NCBI RefSeq assembly: GCF_024323335.1
Contig: NC_066580.1
Coordinates: 143,768,188-143,832,187 of the forward strand
Length of the DNA: 64,000 nt
Source of the DNA: Lathyrus oleraceus
Lineage: Eukaryota; Streptophyta; Magnoliopsida; Fabales; Fabaceae
Direction of reading: 5' to 3'
Every line of letters begins with the position of its first letter. Positions within the stretch are counted from its first letter, which is position 1. The notes under the pieces were generated by a model. The model ran no database searches. It was not told the origin of the DNA and was given only the letters and a program-made list of their open reading frames with translations. The translations under genes and the position numbers were made by a program. This document shows, in pieces, positions 20,954 to 30,600 of the stretch.

Positions 20954-23589
20954 ATGTCAGGTATGGTTTTCCACTGTGACCCATTCTTTTTCCTTGTTGT
21001 TTTCTGTCAAACGTATGCTATTTTCGTAGAAATGTGGTTAGGTTTAACTTAGGGACAGTGTAGTGGACTGTAGGTGTATATTAGATGGTAGAAAATAGGG
21101 TTGGGATCCTACTGTACCGGGCATAAACTTCATATGCCGGGCAACACCTGCGTAGGTTGTATGAAGTTTATGCCCGGTCTCCATAGAATGCGCGGGCCAC
21201 CGAGTTGAGCACGGTTAGTGTCCGTCGCCGCTACGCCCTTTCACTTGACCTGCGGTGGAAGGGTGGATTTGATACGACGTCGAATTCACTCTTTCTGTCT
21301 GCGTTTCAGGTGTTACCGGGCGCTTACGATCGAGGAAGGAAGATTCTGGGTCCTCCACCGACGACGCGACAATCGCTCGTCTCCCTGTCGGGGATGGGAG
21401 TGTCCGAGATGGTACCGAACACGCCTCCTCTTCCGGGCAGGTCGACTTCTCCTGGGTTGCGGACGAGCCCTTGGAGGAGGAATCAGACTTCTGTGACGAA
21501 GCCATCACTGCTCACGCTATGGTCGAGGCCATAAACCGGGAGGATCCACCGAACTGGTATTGCTGCGCCCCCAAGGAAGAAGACCGCATTTGTCATCATT
21601 TCCCGGGGAAGCAGTTCACCATGTATGAATTTGCTTTTCGTGAGGCGGGGATGAGACTGCCCTTCAGCTCCTTCCAGATGTCGGTCTTCAAGTGGCTCCG
21701 GCTGGCGCCGTCCCAACTACATCCTAATGCCCTCGCATTTATGCGGGCATTCGAGTTAGTTTGCCAGTTCCTCGGCATTGGTTGCACCCGGGCTCTCTTC
21801 TTCCACGTGTTCCATCTCCAGAGGTCCGGTTCCCGTGGCCGCCACAGTTGGGTTTCTTTCAAGCAGCCCGTGCGTCTGTTCAAGACGTACGAGGATTCTG
21901 TTCGCCATTTCAAAAGCCGGTGGTACGTGGTGATGCCGATTACCCGGGCTGCCCTTCACTCTCTCTACTACTATCAACGGGAACCCAACGGGGAGGAGAC
22001 GCTGATGTCGAAGATACCGCTGAGGTGGCAGCGTGATCATTTCGATCTCTCCACAGCGCATTACCGGGTCAAGTACGCGATGCTCGGCGAGGAGGATAGG
22101 CTCGCGTACAAGAAGCTGGTCGATTACGTGCAGAGCTTCAGCTTGGCGTTCTGGGCGAATCGACAGGGCGTGCCCTACCTGGATGAGGCCGGGGAGCTAA
22201 TCACCGAGACGCGTTATATCAATACGAAGGCTCTGCTCGAGTGTGATACCGAGGAGGAAGCTCTGGCGTTATTGAGTAGGCAGACTTTGTTTAGCTTTTT
22301 ATTTCTGTTTATGACTTCGGTCGCTAACGTTTGTGTGTAATTTATTTGCAGGTGCCATGCCCAATGCTCGTGATCGGGTGCTGAAGCTGGCGAATCAGGT
22401 CGGCGCTCCTGACCGGGTGCCCAAGAAGAAGAAGAAAACTGCGGCCCGTGTCTCGGAGATTGCTGGCGATGCCGGGGTCGGTCCCTCGCAGGCGGCGAGC
22501 GTGATTCCTTCCTCTCCTCCTCGGCTTAACCCGATCACCATTCCTGATAGCAGTCCGTCGCCAGCGGCTTCTCCCCTCCATAAACGGAAGCGTCCGGCTG
22601 GGGGCCTTACCAGGTCGTCTCCAGGAGGTTCGCATGGACCGGGCAGCTATCTTCTGCCTCCCTGCTATGTGGAACGGTCGTTCTTCAAGGCCGAGGAGTC
22701 GATTGCTGTGCCTGCGCCTGAGGCCAAGGCTATTCTGGACCAGGATGTTGCTGCCCGGAGGAAAGATCTGGCCAGGGATATTGCTGCCGTCATCCGGGTG
22801 ATGGAGACGGCCATGGTTCTGACCGACACTTCGGTCTCCACCGCCTCGCTGGAGGAAGCCCTTTTGCAGGTTCGGACAGAGAAGGAAAGACTATCTCAAG
22901 ATCTGTCGGACTACAAAGAAGAGCATCAGCTGCAGGAAGGGCTGCGCCAGAAGCTGGAGGAGGTGGAAAGGGAGAGGGACCAGTTGAAGGCTGCTAAGGC
23001 GAGCCTGGAAGAGCAGGTGGTCGACCATCGGAAGCTGACCGAGGACAACGCCTACCTACGGGCTCAGGTTGAGTCTCTCGAGGGAAAGGTCCGTCCTCTG
23101 GCAGATGAGACCGAGGAGGAACGCGCCTTTGGCTCGCGCGGTGAGCTGCTAGGGCATATTCGGACTCTCAACCAAGATCTTGTGGCCTGCTTCAAAGAGG
23201 GTTTCGACAATGCTGTCGAGCAGCTCGGGCTTCTGAACCCTGAGTTGGTGACGGAAGGGTCGGCCTATAACTGCTGCGTCCGGGATGGTGAGATCATCTG
23301 CCCGTTTGAAGTGGAGGAGGAGCTGGGGGAGAAGAAGAAGAAGAGGAGGATGAAGAGGAGCTCCGAGCGGAGTCTTAAGTTTATATGTTTTTCTTATCAT
23401 GGCCTGCGTGCCTTATGTATTTTGGCCTTCGGGCGTTGTAATATGGCCTTCGGGCGTACTTGGCTTCGGCCACTCTTATCGTTTTTAATGCATGAATATT
23501 TTCGTTATCATTCATTGTGCTCGTTTGTGTCTGATACTTGTTTGTATGAATTCGTACTCTGCTCGACTTTGTTAATCTCCTCGGTTTAG
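20954..23589 (+). CDS. Antisense gene of the Tat element (putative gypsy-type Transposase_28-like protein), 3 exons
   Basis: Tat elements often carry an extra ORF in reverse orientation between pol and the 3' LTR; its function is unknown. Exons by eye: 20954-20960 (ATGTCAG), 21310-22275 and 22352-23589, with GT/AG introns at 20961-21309 and 22276-22351. Both joins keep the frame, giving 736 residues. Exon 2 encodes the conserved domain (PFSSFQMSVFKWLRLAPSQL, LVCQFLGIG, RGVPYL-like end). Exon 3 has a basic PKKKKKTAARV segment (possible nuclear signal) and a long Glu/Lys-rich coiled coil (about 22850-23120). The end is uncertain: just before 23320 the other frame would give an acidic Glu-run tail with a stop at 23376-23378, which suits the family better. 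Gene and gag-pol are convergent. Confidence 0.75.
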
Positions 23590-23861
23590 GGAACCGACGA
23601 AGTGTCGGGCTTTGTGCCCGTGGGTATCGAAGCCCGGGTCCGTTGTTCGAACCCTGGTCCCGAGGCTTGGGTCCTCCCATCGCGAGCTGGGTGCCCTGCC
23701 AGTCTTGGTACTTCGACGTTGAGCCTTGGTCAAGATCCCAACCGTCGGGGAGGGTTGTGTTTGTTATGTGACCCCGGATCGTTCCCGGGTCTCGTGGTTC
23801 CTCCCTGGGGTTTTGGGGACGAAGAGCGTGGTCGTACCTGCCACGTCTCCCCGTGGTGTAT

Positions 23862-26800
23862 TTAGCTGTAATATTGTCTAAGTTTTTCTGCGTTCCATGG
23901 TCGAGCGAGTTGTTCTCCTTGTAGGTTTTCTAGGTAATAGGCCCCGTTGCTCGTTTTGTCGCGGACGCGGTAAGGGCCTTCCCAGTTGGCCGCCAGTTTG
24001 CCCTCTCTCGGGTTTTTCTGGTTTCTTCTGAGGACCAGGGTGCCGACCTGGAACTCTCTTTTTATGACTTTCGCGTCATGGCGTAGTGCTATCTTTTGTT
24101 TGAGGGTTGTTTCCCGGAGAGCTGCTTCGGAACGTATCTCCTCGACTAGGTCGAGCTCGGCTCTAAGGGTTTCATCGTTCATTTCCTCGTCTAGGGGCTC
24201 CTCTGTCCTCCTCGTTGGCGTCCGTATCTCCACCGGGATGACTGCCTCGGTGCCGTAAGTTAGTCGGAACGGGGTTTCCCCGGTGGTAGAATGTGGTGTC
24301 GTGCGGTAGGCCCATAGGACGCTATGTAGCTCCTCGACCCATGCCCTCTTTGACTCGCCGAGTCTGCGTTTGAGGCCACGTAAGATTACCCTGTTGGCCG
24401 CCTCTGCCTGCCCGTTCGTCTGCGGATGCTCGACAGACGTGAAATGCTGTGTGGTGCCCAGGCTGGCGATGAAGTCCTGGAATCCTCCGTCCGTGAACTG
24501 TGTCCCGTTGTCTGTGACAAGTGCCTGGGGTATACCGAACCGAGCGAGGATGTTGCGTTTGAAGAACCGGAGAATGTTCTGCGCGGTTATTTTAGCCAGT
24601 GCCTCCGCCTCGATCCATTTGGTGAAGTAATCCACCCCGACGATGAGGTATTTATTCTGATATGATCCGGTGACGAAGGGTCCGAGGATGTCCATGCCCC
24701 ACCACGCGAAGGGCCATGGGGAAGACAGTGATTTGAGGTCGTTCGGGGGTGCGAGGTGCATGTCGGCATGTCGTTGGCATTTGTCACATCTTTTGACGTG
24801 CTCTTTCGAATCGTTTTGCATGGTCGGCCAGTAGTAGCCTGCTCGAAGGGCTTTTCGTGCGAGCGATCGTCCGCCGAGGTGCTGAGCGTTAATTCCCCGG
24901 TGTATCTCTCCAAGTATGTCGGGGACTTTCTCTTCCTCGACGCATTTGAGTAGTGGGATGGAGAATCCTCTCCGGTAGAGTTTGCCTTCGAGGAGTACGT
25001 ACGAGCATGCGCGTCGTTTGACAGTGGTCGCCTCTTTCGGGTCAGCCGGGAGTTCGTCTCGTGTGAGGTAATTGTAGATGGGTGTCATCCAACAGTGGGC
25101 ATCTCCAATAGCGTTGACCTCGAGTGGAGGCGGTAGTTTGTCGATGCTGGGCCGCGGGAGAATTTCTTGGATTACTGATTTATTCCCACCCTTTTTCCTC
25201 GTGCTGGCTAGTTTCGAGAGAACGTCTGCTCGTGTGTTGTGCTCGCGGGGTATGTGTTGAACTTCCCATTTTTCAAATCTATCAAGTTTTTCTTTGACGA
25301 GGGACAAGTACCCGAGGAGGTTGTCGTTCTTGGTTTGGTATTCTCCTCGCACTTGTGAGGCCACGAGCTGGGAGTCGGTGGATATTTTTACCTCCTTTGC
25401 TCCCAGGTCCTCGGCTAACCTCAGGCCTGCGAGGAAGGCTTCGTATTCGGCTTGGTTGTTTGATGTTGGGAACGCTAGCGCTAACGATACCTCTATCAGG
25501 ATCCCTTCTTCATTTTCGAGGATGATCCCGGCCCCGCTGCCTGATGTGCTAGAGGCGCCATCGACGAAGATCGTCCATTTGTGGGCGCTTTCTGCTGGAG
25601 TCGGGCAGTGGGTCATCTCCGCGACGAAGTCGGCCAGCGCCTGAGCTTTCAAGGCTTTCCTACTTTCGTATTGTATGTCGAATTCGGAGAGTTCTAGTGA
25701 CCACTTGAGCATCCTCCCGGCCATATCCGGGCGCCCGAGCAGCTGTTTGATTGGCTGATCGGTCCTCACCTTTATCGTGTGTGCGAGGAAATAATATCGT
25801 AGTCTCCTCGCTGCGTTGATGAGGGCCAGGGCGACCTTTTCGATTTGCTGATATCGGAGCTCGGGACCTTGGAGTGCTTTACTCGTGAAATAGATGGGCT
25901 TTTGTCCTTCGTCGGTTTCTCTTATTAGAACGGCGCTGACGGCCTCGGTCGCCACGGATAGGTATAAGTATAGGGTTTCCTTTTCTGACGGCCGTGATAA
26001 GACCGGGGGTTGGGACAGAACCTTCTTTAGATGGAGTAGCGCTTGCTCGCATTCATCGGTCCAGTCGAAGGTAGCCTCTTTGCGAAGGAGTCTGAAGAAT
26101 GGCAATGCGTGCTGGGCGGACTTGGCGATGAAACGGGAGAGTGAGGCGAGCACTCCATTGAGCGACTGGATCGATTTTTTGGTTTTCGGGGTCGGAAACT
26201 CCGAGAATGCCCGGCATTTGTCGGGGTTGGCCTCGATCCCTCTTTCGGTGAGATAGAAACCGAGGAACTTGCCTGCCCGGACACCGAACGTGCATTTCTC
26301 GGGGTTGAACCTCATTTTACACTGTCTCGCCTGCTCGAATACCTTCGTAAGGTGTCGAGCATGGGTTATCTCCTCGTGTGATTTGACGATCATGTCGTCC
26401 ATGTATACTTCGAGCATGTCCCCTATTTCGTCCTTGAAGACTTTGTTCATCATGCGTTGGTATGTAGCGCCAGCGTTCTTGAGCCCGAACGGCATCACGT
26501 TGTAATAGTAATTGCCCGTTGGGGTCATGAACGCTGTGTGTTTCTTGTCTGCGGGCGACATAGGGATCTGGTTGTATCCACTATATGCGTCCATGAAGGA
26601 CAAGAGTTTAAAACCTGCAGAGTTGTCAACGAGCGAGTCTATATTAGGGAGGGGGAAAGCATCTTTCGGGCAAGCCCTATTAAGATCAGTATAATCAACA
26701 CACATACGCCATTTTCCATTATTTTTCTTAACGAGGACTACATTAGAGAGCCAGGTTGTGTACTGGGCTTCAGAAATAAAATTTGCCTCTAAGAGGTCTT

Positions 26801-28895
26801 TTACAGCTCGCTCGGCAGCCTCTGCCTTTTCGGGCGATTGCTTGCGTCTACGCTGTGCTATGGGCTTGGCTGCCCGGTCTACAGCTAGCTTATGACACGC
26901 GATCTCGGGGTCCAGCCCGGGCATTTCTGCGGCATTCCACGCGAAGAGGTCGGAGTTCTCTTTGAGGCATGCTACTAGCTCTTCTCTTGTTTCCTCGGGT
27001 AGTCCCTTGCCTATCTTCACCGTCCTTTCCGGATCGTCCCCAAGAGGAATGAGTTCGAACTCCCCGTCGGGAATTGGTCGGACCGGGTGTTCGAGAGAGC
27101 GTTCCTTGGGGAACCTCCCCTCTTCGGTCTCGTCCAGCCCGATGCGACAGTCGAGGTCGATGGCGTTGACTCCTCGGGCGGGATCCTCGGTCTTGAGTTT
27201 TTTGTTGTTGCAGTTGCTCTTCGTGCTGACTACGGCCTGTCCTTTTACTGCGGCGTCGTAGCATCGTCGGGCTGCTTCGATGTCACCATGGATGGTGACC
27301 ACACGTCCCAATTTGGGTGCAGTGATCTTGCCCTCGGGCGGTGGTTCGGGGAGGCAGAAATCTTCCGGTCGTGACACGCAGAGGGCCATTTGATAGGGAG
27401 AGTTGTCGGGGGGTGTGTTTTCCCGGGGTCTCTTCTTCTCTGGCTCGTCGTGTCTGGGAGCTTCGTTCTTCCTCGTGTACTGCTTCAGGTGCCCCTCTTG
27501 GATTAAAATTTCAATCGCATCTTTCAGGTGGACGCAGTCTTCGGTCACGTGCCCGTGACTTCTGTGGAACCGGCAGTACTTTGATTTGTCGGTGTGGGGC
27601 TTTGGTGCAGACGGTTTTGGGAACCTGACCCTGCCCTGCTTGAATTCAGAGTTGATACATTCTGCGAGGATACGCTCTCGAGGAGCTGTCAGTAAGGTGT
27701 ACTCGCTATATCTGCCCGCGGGGCCTCTTCCTTCCCGGAGCTCGCGAGGTCTTTCTTCTCTTCGTCTGTCTCCGTTGCGACGGGAAATGCTCGTGTCCTC
27801 GCGTTTTGAGTGCTCGGTCTCCCCAGCGTTACGTCCGCTGCGGGCATTGTGTGCCACCTGCTTTTCCTCGTATCTGATGTAGGCCTGGGCTTTATGCAGG
27901 AGCTCGTTTAAGGTGCGGGGAGGCTCGATCCCTACGGCTCTGCTAAGTTCACTGCCGGGTAAGAGACCTCTCTCGAGGAGATACTTCTTCATGTGCTCGG
28001 TGGTATCTACCTCGACAGCTTCCTGGTTGAATCGCTCGATGTATGAGCGCAGTGTTTCATTCTTCTTCTGCACTATGGCTTCAAGGGTCGCCTCAGTCTT
28101 GGGGTGACGACGGGAAGCTGTAAAGTGCCGGGTGAACATGGACCTCATGACTCTCCATGACGTAATGGACTCAGGGGCCAAGCTTTTGTACCAGGCCATG
28201 GCCCCTTTCCTGAGGGTCGTTGAGAACAGTCGGCATTTGAGGTGCCCGGTTATATCATTGCGGTAGTCGAGCATCGCGTTGACGTTGTCGACGTGATCGT
28301 CGGGATCTGTAGTCCCGTCGTACACAGCTAGGTTTGGCGGTTTCTCCATGCCTTTGGGGAGCGGGGCTTCCATTATTGCCCGAGATAGGGGGCAATGCAA
28401 ATCTTCCTCGTCGCTCCTTAAGGGAGACAGTTCGTTGTTGTCGGGGCTGTGCCCGCGCCTTGGTGATGTTCTCGCTCGACCACCGTCACGATGGGCGCGT
28501 GCCCTGCTGGCGTGGGGTTCGGGAGAGCGACGTCCTCGCTTCTTCGTTGGCTCCGGACGTTGTTGTATCCTACTCACCGGCTGGGGCCGGGCCTCTTGTC
28601 GTTCGGCTTCGAGGGCCATGATTCGTTCGTGCTGCTGGTGGAGCATAGAACCGGCCTGATTGAGGGCATTCACCATGGCAATCATTACGGCGTCTCCTTC
28701 AACGGGAACGGGAATGGGATGAAATGTCTCTGCCCCTAAATTGTGGGCGTGAGAGACATCTCCGTTGTTTTGGGGCTCTGGAGACGGGGTGGATGGATGA
28801 CCGTCCCGAACGTCCGCCTCATGGGATGGCGGGCCGTCGTCCATGTTGTAGTTGACGAGGGGACGGCTGTGATCGCTATGTTGTTCTCCGGCCAT
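23862..28895 (-). CDS. gag-pol: Gag-pol polyprotein of the Tat element, protease region absent
   Basis: A single 1677-residue ORF with no frameshift. Approximate order: gag (1-430); a zinc-knuckle-like CRFHRSHGHVTEDC at about 438-452; a short Pro/Lys-rich linker; reverse transcriptase from about 700 with FMDAYSGYNQI and the catalytic YMDD (codons at 26394-26405, residue about 831); RNase H (about 970-1090); a second, archaeal-type RNase H (FVDGASS, about 1105, with QAEYEAF and STDSQ); integrase with an HHCC finger (about 1340-1380), D (GMDILGPF), D (VTDNGTQF) and E (QTNGQAEAAN). Between gag and RT (about residues 510-550) the aspartic protease with its D-[ST]-G motif is missing, although the frame runs through. 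The element probably depends on protease supplied in trans. The start is the first Met after a leader of about 60 nt. Confidence 0.93.
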   Translation of the reverse strand: MAGEQHSDHSRPLVNYNMDDGPPSHEADVRDGHPSTPSPEPQNNGDVSHAHNLGAETFHPIPVPVEGDAVMIAMVNALNQAGSMLHQQHERIMALEAERQEARPQPVSRIQQRPEPTKKRGRRSPEPHASRARAHRDGGRARTSPRRGHSPDNNELSPLRSDEEDLHCPLSRAIMEAPLPKGMEKPPNLAVYDGTTDPDDHVDNVNAMLDYRNDITGHLKCRLFSTTLRKGAMAWYKSLAPESITSWRVMRSMFTRHFTASRRHPKTEATLEAIVQKKNETLRSYIERFNQEAVEVDTTEHMKKYLLERGLLPGSELSRAVGIEPPRTLNELLHKAQAYIRYEEKQVAHNARSGRNAGETEHSKREDTSISRRNGDRRREERPRELREGRGPAGRYSEYTLLTAPRERILAECINSEFKQGRVRFPKPSAPKPHTDKSKYCRFHRSHGHVTEDCVHLKDAIEILIQEGHLKQYTRKNEAPRHDEPEKKRPRENTPPDNSPYQMALCVSRPEDFCLPEPPPEGKITAPKLGRVVTIHGDIEAARRCYDAAVKGQAVVSTKSNCNNKKLKTEDPARGVNAIDLDCRIGLDETEEGRFPKERSLEHPVRPIPDGEFELIPLGDDPERTVKIGKGLPEETREELVACLKENSDLFAWNAAEMPGLDPEIACHKLAVDRAAKPIAQRRRKQSPEKAEAAERAVKDLLEANFISEAQYTTWLSNVVLVKKNNGKWRMCVDYTDLNRACPKDAFPLPNIDSLVDNSAGFKLLSFMDAYSGYNQIPMSPADKKHTAFMTPTGNYYYNVMPFGLKNAGATYQRMMNKVFKDEIGDMLEVYMDDMIVKSHEEITHARHLTKVFEQARQCKMRFNPEKCTFGVRAGKFLGFYLTERGIEANPDKCRAFSEFPTPKTKKSIQSLNGVLASLSRFIAKSAQHALPFFRLLRKEATFDWTDECEQALLHLKKVLSQPPVLSRPSEKETLYLYLSVATEAVSAVLIRETDEGQKPIYFTSKALQGPELRYQQIEKVALALINAARRLRYYFLAHTIKVRTDQPIKQLLGRPDMAGRMLKWSLELSEFDIQYESRKALKAQALADFVAEMTHCPTPAESAHKWTIFVDGASSTSGSGAGIILENEEGILIEVSLALAFPTSNNQAEYEAFLAGLRLAEDLGAKEVKISTDSQLVASQVRGEYQTKNDNLLGYLSLVKEKLDRFEKWEVQHIPREHNTRADVLSKLASTRKKGGNKSVIQEILPRPSIDKLPPPLEVNAIGDAHCWMTPIYNYLTRDELPADPKEATTVKRRACSYVLLEGKLYRRGFSIPLLKCVEEEKVPDILGEIHRGINAQHLGGRSLARKALRAGYYWPTMQNDSKEHVKRCDKCQRHADMHLAPPNDLKSLSSPWPFAWWGMDILGPFVTGSYQNKYLIVGVDYFTKWIEAEALAKITAQNILRFFKRNILARFGIPQALVTDNGTQFTDGGFQDFIASLGTTQHFTSVEHPQTNGQAEAANRVILRGLKRRLGESKRAWVEELHSVLWAYRTTPHSTTGETPFRLTYGTEAVIPVEIRTPTRRTEEPLDEEMNDETLRAELDLVEEIRSEAALRETTLKQKIALRHDAKVIKREFQVGTLVLRRNQKNPREGKLAANWEGPYRVRDKTSNGAYYLENLQGEQLARPWNAEKLRQYYS

Positions 28896-28956
28896 GTTGG
28901 AAGGACAGAAATGAATGAGCTTTTGATCCTCGTTTGATGAAGATGGGGATAGCTAG

Positions 28957-28975
28957 TTCCCACAGACGGCGCCAC
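28957..28975 (-). other. Primer-binding site of the Tat-lineage element
   Basis: On the minus strand, GTGGCGCCGTCTGTGGGAA follows the LTR end directly, a sequence commonly found at this position in plant gypsy elements. I do not assign the tRNA. Confidence 0.75.
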
Positions 28976-29576
28976 TGATCTCACCTGATCAGGAGGGCCT
29001 TCCACGGTCTTGGTTAATGGGCCGGAGAATGAAATGAGAGGGGGGTGTACCTGCAAGGTGCTCCAATGCTTAAGTCAGAAAAGGTACAGAAATGAGGTTA
29101 TCAGAGTGTGAGTTAGAATACCTGCCCCTTTGCCATGAAAGGGGTATTTATAGTGAGCCCCCAGCGCTGGGCCAAGGCTCCTAATGGGCTGGATTAGCTA
29201 GGCCCAAGGAGGAGCTGCCAGGGGACGCGTAAGAAGCGTTAAGACCTAGACCAAAGTCTGCCCCCTGGTCCAACTGCCCCTATCCCTAAGGCGACAATAT
29301 AGGGGAGTTGGGTGACGTGGTGAGTGGGATGCCGTTAGGGCTCTGCCCGACACAACTGAGGTGCCCGCGACGTGGGTTGACGGTGAGTGGATGGAGATCG
29401 TATGAGGAGGACCCGCTCGCTGTCCGACACGTGTTTAAGGGGTCGGGGAGACGTTCGTCGGGCGGACTGTCGTCCACCTGACGTATCCTCGTGGTCGTGC
29501 GGACATGGTCGTTTGGATGTGGGCTTGGCGAGCATTGGGCCGTGCCGTGCCTAGGGTCATGGCCCAGTCCGGAACA
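28976..29576 (-). repeat. 5' LTR of the Tat-lineage element
   Basis: 601 bp with the TATA motif at 29145-29153. It is followed (minus strand) by the PBS, so this is the promoter LTR that drives gag-pol. Confidence 0.95.
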
Positions 29577-29581
29577 GTAGG
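29577..29581. repeat. Target-site duplication, right copy (GTAGG)
   Basis: Matches 19794-19798 exactly. Confidence 0.95.
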
Positions 29582-29890
29582 GATCAATAAGACAAATATA
29601 TATAGAGAAAAATCAACTGTCACCCATTTAGTTTATGGTTCATTTAGTGAGAGATATATAAGGATATGTGATTATTGTCATGAATTATTGAAGTCAAATC
29701 CTGATTCAAGTGCCAAGGTAACAACTTAGTTATACCAAGACTAAGAGGAAGACTTAGAATATTACCCTTGTGCTCACATTTTTCAAAGAGTTTACATATG
29801 CTTTTGTATTTGCAAAATTACAATAAAGGGGAATCCTAGTTGATTGCAAGAAGGTTTAAGTTTTTTAATCCCGTGAAAGGTGAATAAAGT
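29582..29890 (+). pseudogene. MULE (MuDR-type) transposase remnant
   Basis: Right beside the Tat insertion the plus strand reads like a conserved MuDR transposase segment: ERYIRICDYCHELLKSNPDSS at about 29650-29715, a stop, and then in another frame HIFQRVYICFCICK (about 29779-29820) followed by a stop. MuDR-family proteins have a similar order (YxRIxDYxxELLRSNPGS, then FxRxYxCFDxxKKGF). At least one frameshift and several stops show decay. I found no matching part left of the Tat element, so the original MULE extent is unknown. Confidence 0.45.
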
Positions 29891-30600
29891 TAAAAAAATT
29901 CATACAAGCATTTTACCGTGTTTTGATAAATTTTTGAGAGTTTTTTCATGATTACTTGCTAATTAAGTTAATAAGTGCTTCTGTATTTTATGTATTTTTG
30001 ACACTTATCAATGTAAGTATAAAGTGCAACCTAAGAAAGGGGTGAATTAGTTTTCAAGACTTTTTTTCATTATTTGTGGATGATTTGATTCTTTTGATTT
30101 TTGGGTATGATTATGATGAATGTATGAGTGAAAGAACAGAAAATTAAAAGTGAATTGAAGAAAATGACACAAGATATATCCTAATTACTCTTTCCAAACA
30201 AGGGTAGTCTAATCCCTCCATACGCTGTGAAGATTTCACTATGTTAGATATTATTACACCACATACGAAGACTCTCTTCAATCCTCTAACGCAATCAATA
30301 AAGCACACCACTTTCTGATTTTACAATACATAGAGAAAGAACCTTACTTTCTCTTAATTATTCTTGTTTCCACAAACTTGGAAAACAAGTTATAGTAATG
30401 ATACAAATAATTTTGAGTACATATGAAGTTGAGTACAAATGAATTTGAGTACAAGTTATAGTAGTGTTTTATAATTTTTGTTTTGTTCATTTGAGGGTGA
30501 CATGATGTTTTATGTGCTAAAAGTTGCTTAGAGAAAAACAACAAGCTAAGTTTGAGGTTGTGATCAGTCATAATTTTTGTTAGATTTATCATCATTAGGA
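29891..30600. other. Non-coding AT-rich DNA, likely old LTR material
   Basis: No supported gene. The phrase around 30003-30060 (gtgcaacctaagaaaggggtgaattag) resembles a motif common to old legume copia-type LTRs; a loosely similar block occurs near 51860-52010. Family not established. Confidence 0.3.

Larger units (their letters stand above)
19799..29576 (-). mobile_element. Full-length Tat-lineage Ty3/gypsy retrotransposon (9778 bp)
   Basis: Both ends are defined: 601-bp LTRs at 19799-20399 and 28976-29576 that I cannot distinguish by eye, flanked by the perfect 5-bp duplication GTAGG. The minus-strand order is LTR, PBS (28957-28975), one gag-pol ORF (28895-23862), an antisense gene, PPT (20400-20413, ctcccccc-type complement) and LTR. 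The dual RNase H and the reverse-oriented extra ORF with a Transposase_28-like protein are hallmarks of the Tat group (Retand/RIRE2/Grande relatives). The element is markedly GC-richer than its surroundings. Identical LTRs imply a recent insertion. Confidence 0.95.

Noticed and set aside
21483..22061. Minus-strand ORFs opposite exon 2 of the antisense gene
   Set aside because: Shadow frames; the plus-strand frame has conserved domain sequence and proper introns.
23986..28739. Many plus-strand ORFs of 60-120 residues opposite gag-pol
   Set aside because: They are antisense shadows of the GC-rich gag-pol frame and have no family features of their own.
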